This document shows, in pieces, positions 1 to 7,999 of a stretch of DNA of 64,000 nucleotides; position 1 is the stretch's first letter, and each line of letters starts with the position of its first letter. Origin of the DNA: Woeseiaceae bacterium (GTDB lineage Bacteria; Pseudomonadota; Gammaproteobacteria; Steroidobacterales; Woeseiaceae); contig JANQLK010000022.1 in the NCBI GenBank assembly GCA_028280615.1, forward strand, positions 124,001 to 188,000, written 5' to 3'. The translations under genes and the position numbers were made by a program. Under the pieces are notes generated by a model, which saw only the letters and a list, made by a program, of their open reading frames with translations, was not told the DNA's origin and did no database searches.

Positions 1-1
1 A

Positions 2-979
2 ATGCTCGCGCTGATCGTATCGTCGGCGTTCTCGACATCGGCCGCGACGGGCGCGTTCATCGGCGGCACCGTGTTCTTCGGCTTCCAGATCGGCATGAAG
101 CGCGCGATCTTCTCGAACGAAGCCGGACAGGGATCCTCGGCCATGGTGCACGCCGCGGCCAGGACCGACGAGCCGGTCCGCGAAGGCATCGTCGCCGGGC
201 TCGAGCCGTTCATCGACACGATCGTCGTCTGCACGTTCACGGCGCTGATCATCCTGTCCACGGGCATCTGGAACCGCGCCCCGGATCTCGCCTTCGACGG
301 GACGCCGAACTTCGTCCGCGGCGATACGGGCTGGATGCTCGAGCCGACGCGCGTGCCGGGCGACGACTGGTTCGCGGGCGACTCGGCGTTCCTGATCGTC
401 AGCGCCTTCGACAACGAGCAGACGGGCAATGCCCTGCACAAGGTCTCCGGTATCGTCACCGAGACGCCGGCGGGCCTCTATATCGAGTGGCTGCCGTTTT
501 CGAGCGACGTGATGCCGCAGCCCGCATCGGACGGCTATTACCGCAACTACGTCGGTGCCACGCTGACGGCGAAGGCCTTCGACGCGGTCACGCCGGGCCT
601 CGGAAAATGGATCGTCACGATCGCGACCTGGCTGTTCGGCCTGTCGACGATGATCGCCTGGAGCTACTACGGCGAGCAGGCCGTCGTATTCATGGGCGGC
701 GAGAAACCCGTCATCGTCTACAAGCTCGTGTACTGCGTGCTGATCATCGTCGCAACCCTGGGCCTCGTGCGCACGGATGCCGATCTCGACAACGTCATCG
801 GCATCGGCACGGGCGCCGTCATGTTCGGCAACATCCCGATCATCTGGATGTTCGGCTACCAGGCCATGCGAGCCTACAAGGACTACATCGCGCGCTTGCG
901 GTCCGGCCGGATGGGCCCGGATCACCCGGCTCCGCGGATCGACGAGCTGCTGTCGGGCGGGGACGTGAAACGCAGCTAG
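2..979 (+). CDS. Sodium:alanine/glycine symporter family (AGCS), C-terminal part
   Basis: This is the C-terminal part of an inner-membrane Na+-coupled amino-acid carrier; the 5' end lies outside the window. The sequence shows the AGCS hallmark NEAGQGSSAMVHAAA (family consensus NEAGxGSAxxAHAAA) near residue 40, followed by hydrophobic segments (FIDTIVVCTFTALIILSTGIW, and later YKLVYCVLIIVATLGLV and AVMFGNIPIIWMFGY). Between them is a hydrophilic insert of about 90 residues (roughly 90-180) that is longer than the usual loop and probably extracytoplasmic. AGCS carriers import alanine or glycine; the exact substrate cannot be read here. It ends convergently against the next gene, sharing 4 bases with it. 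Confidence 0.88.
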   Translation: MLALIVSSAFSTSAATGAFIGGTVFFGFQIGMKRAIFSNEAGQGSSAMVHAAARTDEPVREGIVAGLEPFIDTIVVCTFTALIILSTGIWNRAPDLAFDGTPNFVRGDTGWMLEPTRVPGDDWFAGDSAFLIVSAFDNEQTGNALHKVSGIVTETPAGLYIEWLPFSSDVMPQPASDGYYRNYVGATLTAKAFDAVTPGLGKWIVTIATWLFGLSTMIAWSYYGEQAVVFMGGEKPVIVYKLVYCVLIIVATLGLVRTDADLDNVIGIGTGAVMFGNIPIIWMFGYQAMRAYKDYIARLRSGRMGPDHPAPRIDELLSGGDVKRS

Positions 980-1422
980 CCCGAGTCCCTCGGCCGCGCG
1001 TTCCGCTGGATCGCGTCCAGCGCATCGTCGATGCGCTGCTTGGCCTGGGTCGTGACACCGCCGCGGCGATACTCGTCGACGACGTAGGTTTCGATCTTCT
1101 GAACGAGGTCGTCGATACTTGCGTCGTCGTCCCGCTCGTGGTCCTCGAGCGTCACGGGCGCGTTCCGCAATGCGCCGAAAAGGTTGATGAAACGCTCGCT
1201 GCGCTTGCCCATCCCGAGAAGACGGTAGAAATGCGGTGCCGGTTTTCCGTCGTCGCCGAACAGGCTCACGACACCGACGATGAGCGACGCGGGCACGAGC
1301 AGGAAGTCCCTCAAGCCATCGACGACGAGCTTCACCTGGAACACGGCAATGTCGCGTATCATTGTCCAGCGATCGATCCCGGGCGCCGACTCGCCGGCCT
1401 TTTCCGGCAGCTCTTCGCTCAT
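976..1422 (-). CDS. Hypothetical protein with a membrane-associated helix
   Basis: A protein of about 148 residues that I do not recognise as a named family. I start it at the ATG at 1422 because a GGAGAG sequence lies 3-8 nt upstream; an ATG 11 codons earlier lacks this. It has one hydrophobic stretch near residues 30-55 (FQVKLVVDGLRDFLLVPASL, then IVGVVSLF) and a charged C-terminal half rich in Asp and Arg. It is divergent from hemH across a gap of about 110 bp and may share a promoter region with it. A cytoplasmic or peripheral membrane location is inferred only from hydrophobicity. Confidence 0.6.
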   Translation of the reverse strand: MSEELPEKAGESAPGIDRWTMIRDIAVFQVKLVVDGLRDFLLVPASLIVGVVSLFGDDGKPAPHFYRLLGMGKRSERFINLFGALRNAPVTLEDHERDDDASIDDLVQKIETYVVDEYRRGGVTTQAKQRIDDALDAIQRNARPRDSG

Positions 1423-1534
1423 TGTCTCTCCAGCAACAAAAGTCTTAGAACACAAGGCATTGCGCGACTTCGCGGGTGGCGTGGCCGGTGCCTTTCCAGT
1501 ACTGTTACGTTCGTTCCAACGCAGCCGCGATTCT

Positions 1535-2647
1535 ATGCCGAGCTTCGAGTCATCGCCATCCTATGCGCACGGAGATCCCGACTCGCTCGGGGTCCTCGTC
1601 GTCAACCTGGGAACCCCCGACGAACCGACCACGCCCGCCGTGCGTCGCTACCTGTCGGAGTTCCTGTGGGATCCGCGCGTCGTCGAGCTGCCGCGCGCGC
1701 TCTGGTGGTTGATTCTGCATGGCGTCATCCTGCGCGTTCGGCCGTCGCGCTCGGCGGAGGCCTACGCCAAGATCTGGACGGACCAGGGCTCTCCGCTGCT
1801 CTTGATCTCGGCCGCCATCAGCCGCGGCATCCGCGAACGGCTCGTGGGCCGGTTTCGCGGCCCCGTGCATGTCGCGCTCGGCATGTCCTACGGCCGGCCA
1901 TCGATCGACTCGGCGCTCGATGAACTGCACGCCGCCGGCGTACGCCGGATCGTCGTGCTGCCGCTCTATCCGCAGTATTCGGGCACGACGACGGGCTCGG
2001 TGTTCGACGCGGTCACGGGCGCGCTACGGCGGCGGCGCTGGGTACCCGAGTTTCGCTTCATCAACCATTTTCATGACGATCCGGGCTACATCCGGGCGCT
2101 CGCCGACAGTGTCTCGGAGCACTGGGCGAGTAGCGGGCGGGGCGGAAAACTCCTGTTCTCTTTTCATGGCGTGCCTCGGCAGACCCTTCTCGACGGCGAC
2201 CCTTACCACTGCCAGTGCCAGAAGACGGCCAGGCTCGTCGCCGAAGCGCTCGGCCTGGGCGACGACGACTGGATGCTGACCTTCCAGTCGCGCGTCGGCC
2301 GCGCCGAGTGGCTCAGGCCGTACACCGACGAGACGATAGAGGCGCTCGGGCGCGAGGGTCTCGAGCGTCTCGACGTCGTCTGCCCGGGGTTCTCCGCCGA
2401 CTGCCTCGAAACGCTCGAGGAGATCGCAATCCAGAACGGCGAGGCCTTCGTCGACGCCGGCGGCGGCGAGCTCGCATACATTCCGTGCCTCAACGATCGC
2501 GAAGATCACCTGAACGCGTTGGGTCGCATCGTCGCCACGCACGCGGGCGGCTGGCCCGAGAGTGACGACGACTACGACAGCGAGGCCGTCGCCGCCGAGC
2601 GCGAAGCGTCGCGTGATCGCGCGCTGGCGATGGGAGCGGACCGGTGA
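1535..2647 (+). CDS. hemH: Ferrochelatase
   Basis: HemH inserts Fe2+ into protoporphyrin IX, the last step of protoheme synthesis, in the cytoplasm or at the inner membrane. Family signatures run in order: LGVLVVNLGTPDEP near the N-terminus, LPLYPQYSGTTTGSVFD in the middle, FSFHGVPRQTLLDGDPYHCQ with the active-site His, and DVVCPGFSADCLETLEEI near the end. The predicted length of about 370 residues fits bacterial ferrochelatases. I chose the ATG at 1535; the longer reading frame upstream has no ferrochelatase-like sequence. The stop codon overlaps the GTG start of the following VOC-type gene, which suggests translational coupling. Confidence 0.96.
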   Translation: MPSFESSPSYAHGDPDSLGVLVVNLGTPDEPTTPAVRRYLSEFLWDPRVVELPRALWWLILHGVILRVRPSRSAEAYAKIWTDQGSPLLLISAAISRGIRERLVGRFRGPVHVALGMSYGRPSIDSALDELHAAGVRRIVVLPLYPQYSGTTTGSVFDAVTGALRRRRWVPEFRFINHFHDDPGYIRALADSVSEHWASSGRGGKLLFSFHGVPRQTLLDGDPYHCQCQKTARLVAEALGLGDDDWMLTFQSRVGRAEWLRPYTDETIEALGREGLERLDVVCPGFSADCLETLEEIAIQNGEAFVDAGGGELAYIPCLNDREDHLNALGRIVATHAGGWPESDDDYDSEAVAAEREASRDRALAMGADR

Positions 2648-3423
2648 GCAGCATCGGCCGCTTTCTCGAGTTCAGCGTTCGCACGGACGACATTCTCGAG
2701 TCGCTCAGTTTTTTCAAGCTGCTGGGCTTTGGCGAGCGGGAGACCAGCGATGCCTGGAATCACAAGTACGCCGTCGTCAGCGACGGCGCGCTGTCCATAG
2801 GGCTGCACGAGCGCGAATTCGACGCACCCGCGCTGACGTTCGTCAAGCCGGAGCTCGCGAAGCGTGCCCGCAAGATGACCGACGGCGGTATCGACTTCTC
2901 CTACCTGCAGCTCGGCGACGAGGCATTCAACGAGCTGCGCTTTCGTGACCGCGATCGCAACCCGGTCATGATGGTCGAAGCGAGGACGTACACGGGCGAC
3001 GACGAGGACGATAACGATTCGGTGCTGGGCACCTGGTTCGAGCTGTCCCTGCCGTCGAAGGACGCCGTGCGCGGCGCGCATTTCTGGGCACCGCTCGCCC
3101 CGGTCATCCTCAACGTCCGCGAGGAGCCGACCATGCACATGCGCTTCGACGCGGGCGGCGTACCCGTAGGCCTCTCGGAGAGCATCGCGCTTGAGGGGCC
3201 GTCGCTGTGTTTTCGCTGCACCGACCGGGCGGCCCTGAACGAGGCCTGCGAGCGACACGGCTTCGAACTCGACATGTACCCGGGATATGAAGGCGCTTTC
3301 GCCGTGCTGCGCTCGCCCGACGGCGTCGGCCTGTATCTCTTCGACGAGGATTTCCTGGGCGAAGGCATCGTGGTCGAGGAAAGCAGCGACCTGAGCGAGT
3401 TTCCGGACGTCGCGACCGATTGA
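2644..3423 (+). CDS. Glyoxalase/bleomycin-resistance (VOC) superfamily protein, two modules
   Basis: A 259-residue protein starting at a GTG that overlaps the hemH stop by 4 nt. Two consecutive beta-alpha-beta-beta-beta modules are visible. The first runs from IGRFLEFSVRTDDILESLSF to NELRFRDRDRNPVMMVEAR, the second from about residue 115 to GAFAVLRSPDGVGLYLFDED. The pattern 'RD.D.NP' ending each module is typical of VOC proteins. The usual metal-binding His/Glu set is incomplete, so enzymatic activity cannot be assigned. Tight coupling to ferrochelatase suggests a role near heme or iron handling, but that is inference; hemF later in the window also has a VOC gene overlapping its stop. Confidence 0.72.
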   Translation: MSSIGRFLEFSVRTDDILESLSFFKLLGFGERETSDAWNHKYAVVSDGALSIGLHEREFDAPALTFVKPELAKRARKMTDGGIDFSYLQLGDEAFNELRFRDRDRNPVMMVEARTYTGDDEDDNDSVLGTWFELSLPSKDAVRGAHFWAPLAPVILNVREEPTMHMRFDAGGVPVGLSESIALEGPSLCFRCTDRAALNEACERHGFELDMYPGYEGAFAVLRSPDGVGLYLFDEDFLGEGIVVEESSDLSEFPDVATD

Positions 3424-3467
3424 GCCTGACCGCCGTCCCGCCACCCCAGACTCTGCAGGAACACCGT

Positions 3468-4067
3468 ATGAAACCCGCACTGATTGCCATCGCACTGATC
3501 GTCGTCGGCGCCGCCGGCTGGTTCTTCGTCTCCCCACTGTTTATCGACGAGACCGTCGATGAGGGATTCGACTTCGTCACGGCCGATGGGCGGATCGACA
3601 TTGAGGCCGTCACGGCCATGCCGGAGGACAAGCGCGCCGCGATGCGCGACGAGATCATGCGGGCGGCGACGTCCGCGCCGGATCGCCAACACGTGGAGGC
3701 GATGCCCGGGGCCGGACCTCGAGTCGTCGCGACGGGTACGTTCGTCGACGCCGACGCCGTGCACAAGGGCAGCGGCTCGGCGACGCTGTACGCGCTGCCC
3801 GATGGCGGGCACGTCGTACGCTTCGAGGACTTTCGCACCACTAACGGTCCCGCACTCGTCGTGTATCTCGCAAAGCACCCGTCGCCGAGTTCGGCGGCCG
3901 ACGTACTGGACGGCGGCTTCATCGACCTGGGGGAGCTCAAGGGCAACGTCGGTAACCAGAACTACGTCATCCCGGCGGGCACGAGCGTCGACGAGTACGC
4001 CAGCGTCGTTGTCTGGTGCGAGCTGTTCGATGTTCTGTTCTCGCCGGCCGCGCTAGCGCGTCAGTGA
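3468..4067 (+). CDS. DM13 domain protein, membrane-anchored
   Basis: About 199 residues, starting at an ATG 14 codons inside a longer frame, with CAGGA upstream. An N-terminal transmembrane segment (residues 1-22, ALIAIALIVVGAAGWFFVSP) would place the rest in the periplasm. Residues of about 85-195 match the DM13 domain: TGTFVDADAVHKGSGSATLY, RFEDFRTTNGPALVVYL, GNQNYVIPAG and a single conserved Cys in VVVWCELFDVLF. DM13 is found in animal and bacterial extracytoplasmic proteins and has been proposed to bind redox cofactors; the function here is unknown. It follows the VOC gene by 44 nt and converges on the kinase-like gene, overlapping its end by 15 nt. Confidence 0.85.
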   Translation: MKPALIAIALIVVGAAGWFFVSPLFIDETVDEGFDFVTADGRIDIEAVTAMPEDKRAAMRDEIMRAATSAPDRQHVEAMPGAGPRVVATGTFVDADAVHKGSGSATLYALPDGGHVVRFEDFRTTNGPALVVYLAKHPSPSSAADVLDGGFIDLGELKGNVGNQNYVIPAGTSVDEYASVVVWCELFDVLFSPAALARQ

Positions 4068-4808
4068 ACGCATGAGCGAGAGCGCCTGACCGAGGTAACC
4101 CGAGCCGAACAGGTTCAGGTGATTGAGCACGTGGTAGAGCTGGTAGAGATCGAGCCGAGCCGCGCTGCCGTCATCCAGCGGACGCCGTGCGAAGTAGGCA
4201 TCGTAGAACGCCCGCCCGAATCCACCGAACAGGCGCGTCATCGCGATGTCGGACTCGCTGTCGCCGTAATACACGGCCGGGTCGAAGATCACGGGCTCGC
4301 CGTCGGCGACGCCCCAGTTGCCGCCCCAGAGATCGCCGTGCAGCAGCGACGCCGCGGGCGCGTAGTCCTCGAACAGCGCCGGCAGACGCCGCATTAAGGT
4401 ATCACCGAGCGCCACAAGTTCGCCCGCGTACCCATTGCTGGCCGCGAGCTCGAGCTGAAAGCGCAGGCGATGCTCGCGGAAGAACGCGGGCCAGTCTTCC
4501 GTCCACGGATTGTGCTGCGGCGTCGGCCCGATCGTATTGTCCCGGTGCCAGCCATGCCGCTCGGCCGTGACCGCATGCAGGTCGGCGAGCGCTCTGCCCA
4601 GACGTTCCGCATGCGCCGTGTTCGCGGGCTCGAGCACGAGCCGCTCCATGGCAATGAAAGCCAGCCCGTTGCGCACGCCGACGTCGAACACCTCGGGCAC
4701 GCGCACGGCGCCGGCCTTGCGAAGCTCGGCGAGGCCCTCCGCCTCGGCCTCGAACATGTCGAGCGCCGGCTCGGGTCCGGTCTTCTCGAATACCTGCTCG
4801 GCGGCCAC
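4053..4808 (-). CDS. Fructosamine kinase family protein, N-terminally incomplete
   Basis: The family phosphorylates ketoamines on glycated proteins (FN3K/YniA type). Recognised by LDMFEAEAEGLAEL, WTEDWPAFFREHRLRFQLEL, the catalytic-loop motif LLHGDLWGGNWG and the metal-binding IFDPAVYYGDSESDIAM. It has 251 residues from a GTG start, whereas E. coli YniA has about 286. Alignment from memory places its first residues (VFEK) at the FVK strand carrying the ATP-binding Lys, so the preceding 40 or so residues with the glycine-rich strands are absent. No extension is possible: the in-frame codon at 4821-4823 is the TGA stop of the upstream exonuclease, which is in the same frame. It may be non-functional or divergent. 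Confidence 0.82.
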   Translation of the reverse strand: MAAEQVFEKTGPEPALDMFEAEAEGLAELRKAGAVRVPEVFDVGVRNGLAFIAMERLVLEPANTAHAERLGRALADLHAVTAERHGWHRDNTIGPTPQHNPWTEDWPAFFREHRLRFQLELAASNGYAGELVALGDTLMRRLPALFEDYAPAASLLHGDLWGGNWGVADGEPVIFDPAVYYGDSESDIAMTRLFGGFGRAFYDAYFARRPLDDGSAARLDLYQLYHVLNHLNLFGSGYLGQALSLMRSLTR

Positions 4809-4820
4809 GGGCGACCGGGA

Positions 4821-5711
4821 TCAGTGATCGTAGAGATCCGAGATCCGCTCGGCCTGGCGGCGAAGCGCCATGCCGACGTCGGCCTCGTCGAACAGCGCGT
4901 TGAGTTCGCCGAGGTCCGGCCGTTTCGGCGTGAGCGCGCCGTCGACCGCGTCGAGCGGCGCATCGGTTGCGATGCCCGTAAGCCTGCGCGCGAGCATCGC
5001 GGCGTCGCGGTGGGTGTCGAGCTTGACGCCGAGCGTCTTCGCGCCGCGCACGGGCACCTCGTGCACCCTGTCGAGATTGGCGTAGATAGCGTCGAGCGTG
5101 CCGAAATGTGCGAGCAGCGCGGAGGCCGTCTTCTTACCCACACCGGGCACGCCCGGGATGTTGTCGACGCTGTCGCCGGCCAGCGCCAGGAAATCGGCAA
5201 TCTGCTCGGGCGCGACGCCGAACACGTCGACGATGCTGTCGTAAGTGAGTTTGCCCTTGCCCGCAAAGTCCCAGAACACGTCCTCGGGGGACAGCAGCTG
5301 GGTCAGGTCCTTGTCACGGCTCACGATCGTCGAGGGCCGGCCGCGGCTGCGGCCGCGCTCGACGAGCGTGCCGATCAGGTCGTCGGCCTCGAACAGCGCG
5401 TCGCCGCACTCGAGCAGCCCGAGCGCACGCGCGTAGCGCCGGCACTGCAGGAACTGCCGCTTGAGCTCGGGCGGCGCGGGTTCGCGGTTCGCTTTGTATT
5501 CGGGGTAAATGTCGTTGCGAAACGAGGTGCTCAGGCTCTCGTCGAAGGCGACGGCGATGTGATCGGGCCGCACCTGCTCGATGAAGTCGCCGAGAAAGCG
5601 GCAAAAGCCGTAGAACGCGTTCACGGGATTGCCGTCGCGGTCCACCATGTCGTCGGGCATCGAAAAATGTGCGCGGAATACGTAGACGCTGGCGTCGATC
5701 AGGTACTGCAT
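4821..5711 (-). CDS. 5'-3' exonuclease / flap endonuclease (Xni/PolA N-domain type)
   Basis: A nuclease of the FEN/Pol I 5'-exonuclease family acting on branched or flap DNA. The N-terminus MQYLIDASVYVFRAHF carries the first metal-binding Asp; DHIAVAFDESLSTSFRNDIY and LFEADDLIGTL supply further acidic residues, and IVSRDKDLTQLL another. The helix-hairpin-helix (H3TH) motif is DNIPGVPGVGKKTASALL. I start at the ATG at 5711 (296 residues) because the 23 preceding codons are unlike the family. The C-terminal ~60 residues are variable. The downstream kinase-like gene begins 12 nt after the stop, so co-transcription is likely. The opposite side is a divergent promoter region with a TACAAT box at 5751. 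Confidence 0.9.
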   Translation of the reverse strand: MQYLIDASVYVFRAHFSMPDDMVDRDGNPVNAFYGFCRFLGDFIEQVRPDHIAVAFDESLSTSFRNDIYPEYKANREPAPPELKRQFLQCRRYARALGLLECGDALFEADDLIGTLVERGRSRGRPSTIVSRDKDLTQLLSPEDVFWDFAGKGKLTYDSIVDVFGVAPEQIADFLALAGDSVDNIPGVPGVGKKTASALLAHFGTLDAIYANLDRVHEVPVRGAKTLGVKLDTHRDAAMLARRLTGIATDAPLDAVDGALTPKRPDLGELNALFDEADVGMALRRQAERISDLYDH

Positions 5712-5788
5712 CGCGAGAGTATAGCCGACCGCCTCCACGCGCGGAGCGGGTACAATGGGGGACACTGGAACCCATCTCAAGATTGACC

Positions 5789-6505
5789 GTGATTCTCAAC
5801 CGCCTGGCACGCGCGTTCGCGCAGCAGCACTGGGGGACCGTCGTGCTCGAGATCCTCGTCGTGGTCGTCGGCATTTTTCTGGGCCTGCAGGTCGATGACT
5901 GGAACGAGAACCGGAAATTCCGTCAGCTCGAATCGCTGTATCTCGACAAGCTGCGCAGCGACCTCGCGACGATGCGGCAGGACCTCGACGAGAAGTTCGT
6001 GGACGCCGACGCGACCCGGCGGCGCATGGTTGCCGCGCTGGCCGCGCTCGAAGACTGCACGCTGACCGACCGGGCGCGAGCCGACCTCGAGTTCGCGCTC
6101 GTGCGCTACCAGGTGCAGAACCCGATCAACTACCTGAGCGCAACCTACGACGAGATGGTCGTGACAGGCGCGCTGGCCCGCATCTCCGACGATTCGCTGA
6201 AGCAACAAATCGCCTCCACGTTCTCGCAGCTGGTCGACCTGAATGCTACCCAGCGCGCGATGCGCGTTTCAATGCCGGTCGTCGACCGGATCGTCTGGAA
6301 CGCCGTCTCGTTCAGCGCCGACCGGGACACGGGCGAGCCGCGGGTTTCGTTCGACATGCCTCGGCTGTGCGACGACACCGAGTTCCGGAACGCGATGGTC
6401 GAGATGATCGATCTTCAGTGGGACACGCAGTCCGGCGCCCGGCGCGGCCGCGAGGCCGTCGGCGCGCTGCTTGAGACGCTGGATGAAGGCCTTGGCGACC
6501 ACTAG
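5789..6505 (+). CDS. DUF6090-like single-pass membrane protein
   Basis: About 238 residues. The N-terminus (ILNRLARAFAQQHWGT, then VVLEILVVVVGIFLGLQVDDWN) has a basic-amphipathic segment followed by a transmembrane helix ending in a conserved [DN]-[DN]-W-N-E motif, the signature of DUF6090 proteins. The remainder is alpha-helical and charged, probably periplasmic. The start is uncertain: the GTG at 5789 fits the family N-terminus; a TTG lies 2 codons earlier. A TACAAT hexamer at 5751-5756 could be its -10 box. No biochemical function is known to me for this family. Confidence 0.72.
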   Translation: MILNRLARAFAQQHWGTVVLEILVVVVGIFLGLQVDDWNENRKFRQLESLYLDKLRSDLATMRQDLDEKFVDADATRRRMVAALAALEDCTLTDRARADLEFALVRYQVQNPINYLSATYDEMVVTGALARISDDSLKQQIASTFSQLVDLNATQRAMRVSMPVVDRIVWNAVSFSADRDTGEPRVSFDMPRLCDDTEFRNAMVEMIDLQWDTQSGARRGREAVGALLETLDEGLGDH

Positions 6506-6663
6506 GGCGAGTGAACGTCGGCGCGGCGCCGTCTCACGTAAGTCGTTTCTTTTACCAAGGAAGCGGTCGATCGCGCGTCTTGCTCTTGGGAAACACGATC
6601 TTCCGCTAAAGGCCAGTAGTGGGTGCTTACCGACTCTGTTGATAGAGCGGTCGGTCAAAGGTA

Positions 6664-6675
6664 TTTCCGCGGAAA
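6664..6675. repeat. Perfect palindrome TTTCCGCGGAAA
   Basis: A 12-bp perfect inverted repeat, flanked as GTATTTCCGCGGAAACAC. It shares the core TTxCxGCxGAAA with the sites at 6819-6836, 60619-60638 and 60809-60826. It lies between genes, so it is not constrained by coding. Confidence 0.6.
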
Positions 6676-6818
6676 CACAATGTTCCTGCGGCTGCTTTCC
6701 GGTAGACAAGCCTGTCCTGAGTTTTCGACGTTAGCGATCACTCTCGGCCAGAGGCGGACGGACGAGCCTTGTGCCAGGCTCGCCTCGCGACGCCGGAAAG
6801 TTAGAGTGAATTCCAGAA

Positions 6819-6836
6819 ACGTTTCAGCGGAAACGT
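6819..6836. repeat. Near-palindrome ACGTTTCAGCGGAAACGT, copy of the site inside the 60-kb HNH gene
   Basis: This 18-mer equals the reverse complement of 60809-60826 except at one position (17 of 18 identical). It is followed directly by another half-site, GAAACGT. Its location outside any gene shows that the motif is not merely a coding coincidence in the HNH gene. Confidence 0.65.
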
Positions 6837-6902
6837 GAAACGTCTGCTTTGTTCATTGCCAGCCAGTGAATCGCGGAACCGTCAACCGACCGCAAACGGC
6901 TG

Positions 6903-7916
6903 TCATTCTGACGGCTCTGGCAAGACGCGAAAATCCCTGACTTCGAAGTTCCAACCCGATAACGACTCAATAGGGTTCTCGACGTAGGCCCTCTCTACAT
7001 ACCCCCAGCGATCGTTGAAGCGCACACTGACGCTCCAGTATTCCTCTTTGGCGTCCAGCAACTCCTCAAACGCTCTTTCGATTGTCCACAGACTCTCTCG
7101 TGGAGCTGGTTCACCAGAACTGCGGCCCGACATATCCGATAGGTAGGTAGCGGAGACGATCTCGCCGCCGTGGACGACGACCCTTCTTGGTATTAAGTCA
7201 TCGGGCTTGAGCCACCCAATCAGTTGTGTCGTGTATTCGTAGCGATTCGGGATCGATGACGCCCAAACTCTTTGTTGATCGACAATCGTATTGCGAGAGG
7301 TCGAAAACGGATTTAGCAACAGCACGACCGGCGCGACCACTACTGGAACCAGCGCTATAGCAGCGCTCCGGATCACGACCGGTCGAGACGGAAAGACGAA
7401 TCGGCGAGCCAGAAACAATACGTGGGCGGATACAACCAAGGGCAAAATCGCTGTGACCTTCCAGCCCCAAGGTTCTGCAAATATCGCCATCGGCACGATT
7501 GGAATGACCCCGATAACGGCACCGAGGACGACCAATTCTGGAGTCGCAATGGCATCTGCACCTCGCAGCAGTTTCCACAAGACATAGGCCATCGTTGCGA
7601 GACCAAAGGATCCGAAAACCACGGACCCAACCAGATAGACAGGGCCTTGCCAGAGCAGCGGTTCCCTCTCGAGCGCTATGAATTGAAGTGGGGTAAGGAG
7701 AAGACCCAACAGCAGTAACACGGCCATCGGAACGAAGCAGATCACTACTTCGAGAACCAAGACAAGTTTAAGAGCGAGCTGTCTCAAACGTAAATTGTCC
7801 CCTTTCGATTTGGTCCGGGCGAATGTCCGATACGGGTCAGTAGCGAAAGCCCGCCAACGATGCACCAAAGCTCCCGCTTTCCGCAGTATATCTGCCTCCC
7901 GATTGATCTCCGGCAC
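6903..7916 (-). CDS. Multi-pass membrane protein with DUF6174-like C-terminal domain
   Basis: A protein of 337 residues. After a 50-residue basic N-terminus there are about five transmembrane segments (LALKLVLVLEVVICFVPMAV; VYLVGSVVFGSFGLATMAYV; LVVLGAVIGVIPIVPMAIFA; VTAILPLVVSAHVLFLA; SAAIALVPVVVAPVVLLL). The C-terminal ~120 residues (W-x12-YEYTTQLIGWLKPDDLIP, RRVVVHGGEIVSATY, SLWTIERAFEELLDA, VRFNDRWGYVERAYVE) follow the pattern of DUF6174, usually found in lipoproteins. G+C is visibly lower than in neighbouring genes, suggesting recent acquisition. The downstream side carries the palindromic sites at 6664-6836. Function unknown. Confidence 0.65.
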   Translation of the reverse strand: MPEINREADILRKAGALVHRWRAFATDPYRTFARTKSKGDNLRLRQLALKLVLVLEVVICFVPMAVLLLLGLLLTPLQFIALEREPLLWQGPVYLVGSVVFGSFGLATMAYVLWKLLRGADAIATPELVVLGAVIGVIPIVPMAIFAEPWGWKVTAILPLVVSAHVLFLARRFVFPSRPVVIRSAAIALVPVVVAPVVLLLNPFSTSRNTIVDQQRVWASSIPNRYEYTTQLIGWLKPDDLIPRRVVVHGGEIVSATYLSDMSGRSSGEPAPRESLWTIERAFEELLDAKEEYWSVSVRFNDRWGYVERAYVENPIESLSGWNFEVRDFRVLPEPSE

Positions 7917-7999
7917 ATTCGACTACACTAGTCGGAAGGGCCGTGTGAGAGGCATCCGGACGTAGGGCCTCCGATCCCAAACCTGACAGAGGCGTTGCC

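Larger units (their letters stand above)
6506..6902. other. Gene-free stretch containing palindromic GTTTC-GC-GAAAC sites
   Basis: No credible gene is seen in these 397 bp. Base composition drops compared with the flanking genes and the small frames lack ribosome binding sites. Two palindromic sites, at 6664-6675 and 6819-6836, are listed separately; both read in one forward frame as [IV]SAET, the peptide their counterparts encode as VTAETS inside the DUF222/HNH gene at 60 kb. The region may be a gene relic or a landing site for a small element. Confidence 0.6.

Noticed and set aside
4470..5786. 438-residue open frame antisense to the exonuclease and kinase genes
   Set aside because: Crosses a stop/start junction of two supported genes and shows no motif.
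6623..6838. 71-residue frame ending in NVSAET
   Set aside because: No start signal; the SAET ending comes from the palindromic site. Kept only as possible relic evidence.
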